From Pseudotabrizicola alkalilacus (GTDB taxonomy: Bacteria; Pseudomonadota; Alphaproteobacteria; Rhodobacterales; Rhodobacteraceae): 64,000 nucleotides of DNA. The notes beneath the pieces are model-generated. The model saw only the letters and a list, made by a program, of their open reading frames with translations. It was not told where the DNA came from and did not search any database. The translations under genes and the position numbers were made by a program. Below, piece after piece: positions 27,276 through 33,612 of this stretch. Location of the stretch: positions 62,001 through 126,000 of the forward strand of contig NZ_QWEY01000002.1 of assembly GCF_003443995.1 (NCBI RefSeq), given 5' to 3'. Positions within the stretch are counted from its first letter, which is position 1; each line of letters starts with the position of its first letter.

Positions 27276-27291
27276 TGTAAACATATGAACA
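27276..27291. promoter_or_regulatory. Operator-like element upstream of SorC/LsrR regulator
   Basis: TGTAAACATATGAACA lies in the 172-bp divergent gap. It matches TGTGAACATTTGAACA at 28378-28393, upstream of the importer operon, at 14 of 16 positions, and its CATATGAACA half is the exact reverse complement of TGTTCATATG at 28361-28370. SorC-family regulators bind such TGAACA/TGTTCA half sites. The encoded regulator is the obvious ligand-controlled binder. Confidence 0.65.
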
Positions 27292-27355
27292 GTGACTAAG
27301 TGTGCGGGTCAAGGTTTTTTCTCGGGGCACACCGATATGCGCGGAGGTAGCGGTT

Positions 27356-28279
27356 TTGGATCACCCTTTGATAGATGATGAAGAAGCTCTGATGGCGCGG
27401 GCGGCCTGGTATTATTACAACGACGGCCAAACGCAGCAGGAAATCGGCGAGCGCCTTGGGATTCCGCGTATCAAGGTGTCACGCTTGCTGGAAATGGGGC
27501 GGCGGACCGGTCTGCTGGAATTGCGGATCAATTCCGCTTTGCAGGGGTGTCTGAACCTTGAGCGCCGCATCGAAGAGCACTTCGGTATTGCCGAAGTCCG
27601 GGTGATTCCCCGGCTGGACGGTGTACGTGTCAGTGAAAGGCTGGGGCAGGCCGCGGCGCAATACTTGATGCGGCATCTGCCGGAAAACAGCTTGCTGGCG
27701 GTTGGTTGGGGCGAAATGGTGGGGGCGGCGATTCATCGTCTGGGCCATCTGGCCACTGATCGGCGGGTGGATCTGGTCAGCCTGACCGGCGGCGTACAAG
27801 CCTATGCAGACGGGTTGCGCATCGTCGGCGGGGCGCAGAAATTCTATCTGGTGCCAGCCCCCTTGATTGTGGAAAGCGGCGACATTGCGGCCGCCTTGCG
27901 CAATGAGGCGAGTGTGCGCAGCATTTTGGAAATGTCGATGCAGGCCGATTTCGCGCTGGTGGGCATCGGTGGGCTGACGCCGGAAGCGACAGTGATCCGG
28001 CATGGCTATGTGCATCCGAACGAAGTTGAATCGATGCGGCGGCGCGGGGTGGTGGGGGATGTTCTGTGCCGCTTCATCGACTCGGACGGGGCAGAGGTGG
28101 ATCTGCCGCTGCATCACAGGGTCGTTGGGGTGCCTTTGTCCGATTTGCGCAACGGGCCAAGGGTGATCGCGGCTGCGGCCGGCGCAGAAAAGGTGCAGGC
28201 CATCCGCGCCGCCTTGCGCGGGGGATTTATCAATATTTTCATCACGGATGAAGAAACGGCTCCCGCTCTTCTGGGCTGA
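27356..28279 (+). CDS. LsrR-like SorC-family transcriptional regulator
   Basis: The 307-residue protein has an N-terminal HTH (YYNDGQTQQEIGERLGIPRIKVSRLLEMG) and a SorC/DeoR-type sugar-binding domain with LAVGWGEMVGA (phosphosugar loop), VSLTGGVQAYADG and GIGGLTPEATV. I place the start at TTG 27356, since GGAGGT is 7 nt upstream; a GTG at 27302 would add 18 unrelated residues. By homology with LsrR it should repress the importer operon until a phosphorylated ligand binds. It is followed by a strong terminator, so it is a separate transcription unit from the importer. Confidence 0.88.
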   Translation: MDHPLIDDEEALMARAAWYYYNDGQTQQEIGERLGIPRIKVSRLLEMGRRTGLLELRINSALQGCLNLERRIEEHFGIAEVRVIPRLDGVRVSERLGQAAAQYLMRHLPENSLLAVGWGEMVGAAIHRLGHLATDRRVDLVSLTGGVQAYADGLRIVGGAQKFYLVPAPLIVESGDIAAALRNEASVRSILEMSMQADFALVGIGGLTPEATVIRHGYVHPNEVESMRRRGVVGDVLCRFIDSDGAEVDLPLHHRVVGVPLSDLRNGPRVIAAAAGAEKVQAIRAALRGGFINIFITDEETAPALLG

Positions 28280-28298
28280 CCTGTCTACTTGTCGCGCA

Positions 28299-28329
28299 GG
28301 CCCGCCTTGATGGCGGGCCGTTTTCTTTT
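28299..28329 (+). terminator. Rho-independent terminator after the regulator
   Basis: GGCCCGCC (28299-28306) and GGCGGGCC (28312-28319) form a perfect 8-bp stem with loop TTGAT, followed by GTTTTCTTTT. It lies 20 bp after the regulator stop and separates it from the importer operon. Confidence 0.9.
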
Positions 28330-28360
28330 CAGCTAGCGCTTGACACAAAACCTGTTGTTC

Positions 28361-28393
28361 TGTTCATATGATTTTATTGTGAACATTTGAACA
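28361..28393. promoter_or_regulatory. Operator cluster in front of the importer operon
   Basis: Three half sites occur in 33 bp: TGTTCA (28361-28366), TGAACA (28380-28385) and TGAACA (28388-28393). The first two form an inverted repeat with a 13-bp AT-rich spacer. The right half, TGTGAACATTTGAACA, repeats the element at 27276-27291. A TTGACA at about 28340 could be the -35 box, though its spacing to the AT-rich stretch is longer than ideal. The arrangement suggests repression of the permease operon by the SorC/LsrR-type protein. Confidence 0.65.
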
Positions 28394-28407
28394 CTGCAGG
28401 AGACGAG

Positions 28408-29439
28408 ATGACGCCCGCGACCGACAACATGTCATCGGCCGACGAACGCCGCGCTGCACTTCTGGGGGAAACGGGCTGGCGTGCCACCATGCCACCGCTT
28501 CTGGGCCCGACCCAGGTTCCGCTTGCTGCCCCGATTGCCATGCTGGCGATCATTGCGGTTGGTATGGCTCTGGCAGCCCCCAACTTTTTTGCGGTAGGCA
28601 ACCTGCGCGCGATTGCGCTGGATGCGTCGCTGATCATGCTGCTGGGGATCGGCATGACGGCCGTGATCACTGCGCGTGGGATTGACCTGTCAATCGGTGC
28701 AATCCTGACCCTGTCGAGCGTGGCATTCGCTGCCGCGCTCAAGGATTTCGGCCTGCCGCTTTGGGTGTCGATCTTCGTTGGTCTGACCGTGGGCGCGCTG
28801 TGCGGGCTGTTCAATGGTTTGCTGATTACCCGGCTGCGGATGCCGGATTTCATCGTAACCCTGTCCTCGGAGCTGGTGTTTCGCGGTCTGGCGCTGGTCT
28901 ATGCCGGCGGAGGGGTCTTTTTCGGCTTTCCCGAAGTCATCACCTTCCTCGGTCGGGGGCGTGTGATGGGTGTGCCGATGCCGCTGATCATCGCGCTGAC
29001 GCTGGTTGTCGTGGCACATTGCATCTTTGCCTATCACCGGGTCGGAATGCGGCTGCACGCGGTCGGGGGTAACCCGACGGCGGCCAAGCGTCTGGGCATC
29101 AGCGTCACGGGCTATCGCGTTGGTGTCTATGTCTTCATGGGCATCATAGCGGCCATTGGCGGCATCATCCTGACCGGCCGGTTGGATGCGGTGGTGGCTT
29201 CGGGCGCCGTGACCATTCTGCTCAACACCGTTGCCGCCGTGATCGTGGGGGGAACCCACCTGTTCGGCGGGCGCGGATCAATCATCGGCACGCTGCTGGG
29301 GGCCTGGTTGCTGGCCACCATCACCAATGCCGTCGTCATGCTGGGGTTCGAAGCGTTCTGGCAGCACGTCGCCGCTGGTGCGGTGATCCTGATCACCATC
29401 GCCCTCTATTCCCGCAGAAACACCCGCGCCGAAGAGTGA
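28408..29439 (+). CDS. Sugar/AI-2 ABC transporter permease (RbsC/LsrC type)
   Basis: The 343-residue protein has about nine to ten membrane helices of the BPD_transp_2 family, with the conserved GIDLSIGAILTLSS segment near residue 100 and GGNPTAAKRLGI near 217. The ATG at 28408 has GGAG 6 nt upstream. It is first in an operon with a LuxP-like binding protein and one ATPase. Only one permease gene is present, so the channel would be a homodimer, unlike the LsrC/LsrD heterodimer of enteric bacteria. Confidence 0.9.
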   Translation: MTPATDNMSSADERRAALLGETGWRATMPPLLGPTQVPLAAPIAMLAIIAVGMALAAPNFFAVGNLRAIALDASLIMLLGIGMTAVITARGIDLSIGAILTLSSVAFAAALKDFGLPLWVSIFVGLTVGALCGLFNGLLITRLRMPDFIVTLSSELVFRGLALVYAGGGVFFGFPEVITFLGRGRVMGVPMPLIIALTLVVVAHCIFAYHRVGMRLHAVGGNPTAAKRLGISVTGYRVGVYVFMGIIAAIGGIILTGRLDAVVASGAVTILLNTVAAVIVGGTHLFGGRGSIIGTLLGAWLLATITNAVVMLGFEAFWQHVAAGAVILITIALYSRRNTRAEE

Positions 29440-29490
29440 GCGCAGGACCAACAACCCGGATGCACTGAACCAAAAATGGGAGGAAATGCC

Positions 29491-30630
29491 ATGAACGGAA
29501 AGATGTCTCTGAAAGGCCTGTTGCTGTCAGGTCTGCTGATCTCGGGCCTTGCCCAGCATGCGACCGCGCAAACCGTGCCGGATGCAGCCAAAGAGCGGGG
29601 CTATCTGCTGTTGCCCGAACTGCATGAAATGCTGCCTGCCGAACGCGATGCCATGACCGCGTTCATGGGGAAGGTGCAGGCCGCAGCGGTTACTTCGGAA
29701 AAGACCTATGACAAGCCGCTGAAAGTCGCGCTGATGTTTCCCAGCCTTGAAACCTCGGATGCCTGGGCGCGACTGAACCTGTCGATCCGCGCCCGGATGG
29801 AGGAAATGGGCGTGCCGTTCGAGATCGTGGAATACATGGTCAAACCCGATGAACATGACCGTCAGGGCGCGCAGGTTGAACAGATCCTGGCCAGTGATTT
29901 CGATTATGTCGTGATCGGGCCGACCGAATATCAGGTGCAGAAATCCAACATCGCCCGCCTGTCTGCCGAAGTGCCGACACTGGTGATGAATGTGGTCAAC
30001 CCGTTTGTCGACCTGCTGGGCACGGCGAACCAGCCGATCACCCATGTCGGTTTTGACCACACCATCGGCGCCGAAGAGCTTTGCCGCTGGACGATTGCGG
30101 AAACCGGAGGCGAGGGCAAGATTGCGCTGCTGCGCTATATTCCGGGCCTGATCGACTCGCAGCGGTCTGACCATTTTGCCAAATGCGTCGAAGACAATTC
30201 CAATCTGCAGATCGTTGATCATTTCGAGGCAAACGGCGACCGTGAGCTGTCGTTCTCGGGGGCCAATGCGTTGCTCAGCCGCCATCCCGACATCAAGATG
30301 CTGCATGCGGCCAGCACCGCCATCGCCCTTGGTGCGCTGGCTGCTGCGACGGAACGCGGGGTGCTGGATGATGTGATCATCAACGGTTGGGGCGGCGGCG
30401 CGGATGAGCTGAAGTCGATCATGGACGGCGGGCTGAAGGTAACGGCCTTCCGCGTGAATGATGACTGGGGCACTGCTGTCGCCGAAGCGATCCGCGCCCA
30501 TGCCGAGGGTCAGCCGGTGCCGGTGGTTCTGGCCGCCACCATCAAGGCGCTGGATTACCGGCTGACACCGGAACAGATCACGACAGAGACGGATTACGCG
30601 TTCCGCTACTCGGGCAAGCTTGACCGCTAG
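29491..30630 (+). CDS. LuxP-like periplasmic AI-2/sugar-binding protein
   Basis: The 379-residue protein has a signal peptide (cleavage near ATAQ, residue 27) and a Peripl_BP_4 fold. It resembles Vibrio LuxP rather than LsrB: PSLETSDAW, HVGFDHTIGAEEL, SQRSDHF, AASTAIALGA, INGWGGGADEL, FRVNDDWGTAVAEAI and the ending AFRYS all align by eye with LuxP. LuxP AI-2 contacts as I recall them map to E87 (Q77), S89 (S79), W92 (W82), N167 (N159), R225 (R215), T276 (T266), A277 (D267), W300 (W289) and R321 (R310); seven of nine are kept. The partner here is an ABC importer, not a LuxQ kinase. The start is at ATG 29491 after GGGAGGAAA. Confidence 0.85.
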   Translation: MNGKMSLKGLLLSGLLISGLAQHATAQTVPDAAKERGYLLLPELHEMLPAERDAMTAFMGKVQAAAVTSEKTYDKPLKVALMFPSLETSDAWARLNLSIRARMEEMGVPFEIVEYMVKPDEHDRQGAQVEQILASDFDYVVIGPTEYQVQKSNIARLSAEVPTLVMNVVNPFVDLLGTANQPITHVGFDHTIGAEELCRWTIAETGGEGKIALLRYIPGLIDSQRSDHFAKCVEDNSNLQIVDHFEANGDRELSFSGANALLSRHPDIKMLHAASTAIALGALAAATERGVLDDVIINGWGGGADELKSIMDGGLKVTAFRVNDDWGTAVAEAIRAHAEGQPVPVVLAATIKALDYRLTPEQITTETDYAFRYSGKLDR

Positions 30631-30642
30631 ACAGCACAAGGG

Positions 30643-30684
30643 TCCGGGGTTGCGACCCCGGATCACACCTGCCCGCAAGCGGGC
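30643..30684 (+). repeat. Twin hairpins between binding-protein and ATPase genes
   Basis: TCCGGGGT-TGCG-ACCCCGGA (30643-30662) is a perfect 8-bp stem with a tetraloop; GCCCGC-AA-GCGGGC (30671-30684) is a second stem followed by TTT. Such structures after binding-protein genes often stabilise the upstream mRNA or attenuate read-through, giving more binding protein than ATPase. The ATPase start is 24 bp further on. Confidence 0.6.
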
Positions 30685-30707
30685 TTTCCAGAAAATGAGG
30701 CAAGTCG

Positions 30708-31433
30708 ATGAGCGTGGTTCTGAGCGGCATTGCGAAATCCTACGGTGCGGTCAAGGCGATCGAAGACATTGATCTGACCGTCGAAGCCGGCGAGGTCGTG
30801 GGCGTTCTTGGTGACAACGGGGCGGGCAAATCCACCCTGATGAAGATTCTGGCCGGGGCCACCGCCCCTGATGCCGGAACAATCATGGTGGATGGCGAAA
30901 CCTATAACTTTGCCAATTCCAGCGCGGCGCGGGATGCCGGAATTGCAATGCTGTATCAGGATCTGGCGTTGTGCGACGACATGTCGGTCGTCCACAACAT
31001 CTTTCTGGGGCGCGAGATCACCAACCGCTTTGGCTTTCTGCGCTACGGCGCAATGCGCAAGCGGGCGCAAGAGATCGTCAACAGCTTTTCGGTGCGCCCC
31101 TTTGATGTGCGTACGCCGTCGGGCCATCTGTCGGGCGGGCAGCGTCAGGTTTCGGCGCTGGCGCGCACCACGGCCTTTGGCAGCCGCTACATCATTCTGG
31201 ACGAGCCGACATCTGCCCTGTCGCCATCGGCACGCGACGAGGTTCTGGCGATCGTCCGCGACTTGGCCGATCAGGGCATCGGCATCATCATGGTCAGCCA
31301 TGACCTTGGCCATGTGCGCAAGGTCTGTGATCGCGTCGCCATCCTGCATCTGGGCCGGATGGCCGGGATCCGCAACATGGCCGAGACCAGCCAGGACGAA
31401 ATCATCTCACTCATTGTTCAGGGTCACGCCTGA
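30708..31433 (+). CDS. Sugar/AI-2 ABC transporter ATP-binding protein
   Basis: The 241-residue ATPase has Walker A GDNGAGKSTLMK, the Q-loop, the signature LSGGQRQVSALAR, Walker B YIILDEPTSALS and the switch His in MVSHDLGHV. It is a single-domain ATPase, half the length of RbsA/LsrA, as in FrcA-type systems of Alphaproteobacteria, so it would form a homodimer on the permease. It follows the binding-protein gene after two hairpins. Confidence 0.92.
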   Translation: MSVVLSGIAKSYGAVKAIEDIDLTVEAGEVVGVLGDNGAGKSTLMKILAGATAPDAGTIMVDGETYNFANSSAARDAGIAMLYQDLALCDDMSVVHNIFLGREITNRFGFLRYGAMRKRAQEIVNSFSVRPFDVRTPSGHLSGGQRQVSALARTTAFGSRYIILDEPTSALSPSARDEVLAIVRDLADQGIGIIMVSHDLGHVRKVCDRVAILHLGRMAGIRNMAETSQDEIISLIVQGHA

Positions 31434-31460
31434 ACCTGCTTTTCCACGAAAGGACCGACC

Positions 31461-31952
31461 ATGCGTCGCAAAGGTATTCTGAACGTCAAACTCAGCCGCG
31501 CCATTTCTGAAATGGGGCATGACGACATCATGCTTGTCGTCGATGCGGGCTTTCCCATGGTCTATGATGACCGTGTCATCGACCTTGCCCTGTGCCCCGG
31601 CGTGCCCGACCTGCGTACGGTGCTGAGTGCCATCCGGCAGGACATGTGGGTCGAAGCCTTCTACATGATCGAGGAAGCCAAGGCCAACAATCCCAACGCC
31701 TGGGGCACCACCAATGAGGTGTTTCCAGACGCCCTGCCCGACACCCGCCCGAACAGCTGGTTCCACGAGGAAGGGTATCACGGTGCCAAATACATTGTAC
31801 GCACCGGCGGCTGGATGCCCTGGGGCAATGTCGCGCTGATCTCGGGCATCCCGGTCAAGGAGTGGTTCGACAACACCGGCGGCGATGTTCCCGACAGCTG
31901 GACCGAACGCCACGCGCTGAACGTCAAACATGGCATGACGGGGGTGAAGTGA
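31461..31952 (+). CDS. RbsD/FucU-type sugar mutarotase
   Basis: The 163-residue protein has the RbsD/FucU opening (GILNVKLSRAISEMGHDDIMLVVDAGFPM) with the catalytic His20 and Asp28 and the closing WGNVALISGIPVKEWF block. It interconverts cyclic forms of the imported sugar before phosphorylation. It is about 25 residues longer than E. coli RbsD because of a Trp/Asn-rich insertion around residues 75-110. Position after the ATPase and before an LsrG-like gene suggests it acts on the same compound; AI-2 precursors do exist as cyclic anomers. Confidence 0.85.
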   Translation: MRRKGILNVKLSRAISEMGHDDIMLVVDAGFPMVYDDRVIDLALCPGVPDLRTVLSAIRQDMWVEAFYMIEEAKANNPNAWGTTNEVFPDALPDTRPNSWFHEEGYHGAKYIVRTGGWMPWGNVALISGIPVKEWFDNTGGDVPDSWTERHALNVKHGMTGVK

Positions 31953-31954
31953 GC

Positions 31955-32269
31955 ATGTTCGTGCAATTGGTTCACATCAGGGTGAAGCCTGACAAAATTG
32001 ACGCTTTTCTCGACGCCTTTCGCATCAATTATGAGGGCACAACACAAGAGCCCGGAAATCTCCGTTTCGATGTTTTGCAGGATCGCGATGAACCGACGCA
32101 ATTCACCATCGTCGAGGTTTTCCGCACAGCGGAGGCGGTGGATGATCACCGCAAGACAGAGCACTATCGCCAAACGGTCGCGCTGTTAGACGACATCATG
32201 GAAGGCCCGCGCAGCAAGGATCTGTATCACCTGCGCATGTCTGACCTGATCTCTCATCCCGCGCATTAA
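31955..32269 (+). CDS. lsrG: LsrG-type antibiotic-biosynthesis-monooxygenase-fold enzyme
   Basis: The 104-residue protein matches LsrG closely by eye: FVQLVHIRVKPDKIDAFLDAF, EGTTQEPGNLRFDVLQD, FTIVEVFRTAEAVDDHRKTEHY and the ending MEGPRSKDLY. In E. coli LsrG isomerises phospho-AI-2 (P-HPD) for breakdown. The ABM fold also occurs in monooxygenases, but the match to LsrG and the LsrK-, LsrR- and LuxP-like neighbours favour a role on a phosphorylated AI-2-like sugar. It starts 2 bp after the mutarotase stop; GTG at 31949 is a possible alternative. Confidence 0.82.
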   Translation: MFVQLVHIRVKPDKIDAFLDAFRINYEGTTQEPGNLRFDVLQDRDEPTQFTIVEVFRTAEAVDDHRKTEHYRQTVALLDDIMEGPRSKDLYHLRMSDLISHPAH

Positions 32270-32278
32270 GGGGGGGCC

Positions 32279-33544
32279 ATGCAGTCACGTTGGAATGATG
32301 CCGAAGCGGCCCATAATCGTGTTTCGGCGGGGCCAGACCCGGCAGATGTTGATCTGGCGGATCGGGTCTACACGTCGCGGCTGATCGGAGGAGATCCTGA
32401 TCTGGTGCTGCATGGCGGGGGCAATACCTCGGTAAAGACCGTTCGTTTGTGGCCCGACGGATCACGCCGCGCGACGCTGCATGTCAAGGGAAGCGGCTGG
32501 GATCTGGCCACGATAGAGCCAGAGGGCCTGCCGGCGCTCGACCTTGAGGCGCTGCAATCCGCGCGCGATCTGCCAAGGATGTCGGATGAGCAAATGGTTA
32601 CCTTTCTGCGGGCCAATCTGATGGACCCGGCGGCGCCGAACCCGTCGCTGGAAACCCTGCTGCACGCATTCCTGCCCGCCAAATTCGTGGATCATTCGCA
32701 CGCCTCTGCCGTGTTGGCGCTGGCCAACCAACCAGATGCCGCGCAGATCGGGTCCGATATTTATGGCAAACGACTGGCCATCGTTGACTATGTGATGCCA
32801 GGCTATGATCTTTCTATTGAAGCGGCCCGGATATATGACAGCAATCCGGATTGCGAAGGGCTGTGGCTGGTCAATCATGGTCTCTTCACCTTTGGCGAAA
32901 CGGCGCAACAATCCTACCAGCGGATGATCGAGTTTGCTGCGATGGCAGAGGGTTATCTATCCGATCAGGGTGCCGCACTGGACCCTGAGCCGGGTGCGGA
33001 CTGTGCACTGCCGGAACGGGACCGGGATTTTGGGCAGCGTCTGCAGCAGGCGATGAACAAGCGCGGCCATGGCTGGGCGACAGCGGTGCTTGATTTCCGC
33101 ACGTCTGAGCTGATCCGGGCGATCCTTGACCAGCCGGAATATGTGCAGGCGCTGCAACGCGGCACTGTCACACCGGATCATGTCATCCGGTTGAAGCCGT
33201 TTCCGCTTGTGCTCCGGCGCAATGCGACAATGGCTGACATTGATGCCGCTTTGAGCGATTTCGCCACCCGGTACCGGCAGTATTTTGATCAGGGCGCGGC
33301 CCGGACGGCTGAGTCCAAGATCATGCTTGATCCGTTGCCGCGGCTGGTTCTTGTTCCGGGCTTGGGTCTTTTCGGAATCGGAAAATCCGCTGGTGACGCC
33401 AGGATTGTGGCCGATCTGGCCATGCAGATGGTGCGTGTTGTTTCTGCGGCAGAACGCTACGGCATTTTTGCGCCGCTTCATCCGCTACGACTGTTTGAAA
33501 TGGAATACTGGTCGCTTGAACAGGCCAAGCTGAGAAAGAGCTAG
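32279..33544 (+). CDS. Class II aldolase/adducin-domain protein
   Basis: The 421-residue protein has the class II aldolase fold with LHGGGNTSVK, the metal-binding FVDHSHASAVLAL and LVNHGLFTFGETA. It resembles the N-terminal half of the rhamnulose-phosphate aldolase/dehydrogenase fusions (YuxG/RhaD type) but lacks the SDR half. It probably cleaves the phosphorylated open-chain product of the kinase and LsrG steps, taking the place of the LsrF thiolase of enteric bacteria. It ends the operon. Confidence 0.85.
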   Translation: MQSRWNDAEAAHNRVSAGPDPADVDLADRVYTSRLIGGDPDLVLHGGGNTSVKTVRLWPDGSRRATLHVKGSGWDLATIEPEGLPALDLEALQSARDLPRMSDEQMVTFLRANLMDPAAPNPSLETLLHAFLPAKFVDHSHASAVLALANQPDAAQIGSDIYGKRLAIVDYVMPGYDLSIEAARIYDSNPDCEGLWLVNHGLFTFGETAQQSYQRMIEFAAMAEGYLSDQGAALDPEPGADCALPERDRDFGQRLQQAMNKRGHGWATAVLDFRTSELIRAILDQPEYVQALQRGTVTPDHVIRLKPFPLVLRRNATMADIDAALSDFATRYRQYFDQGAARTAESKIMLDPLPRLVLVPGLGLFGIGKSAGDARIVADLAMQMVRVVSAAERYGIFAPLHPLRLFEMEYWSLEQAKLRKS

Positions 33545-33547
33545 GTG

Positions 33548-33566
33548 AAGGACCGAAAAGGTCTTT
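33548..33566 (+). terminator. Weak terminator after the aldolase gene
   Basis: AAGGACC (33548-33554) pairs with GGTCTTT (33560-33566, one G-T pair) around loop GAAAA; the T-run is part of the stem. It is at the 3' end of the importer operon, 4 bp after the stop. Confidence 0.4.
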
Positions 33567-33612
33567 CCGTCGGACTGGCAAACTACAGGTCGATGCGATG
33601 ATCTTGCTGACG

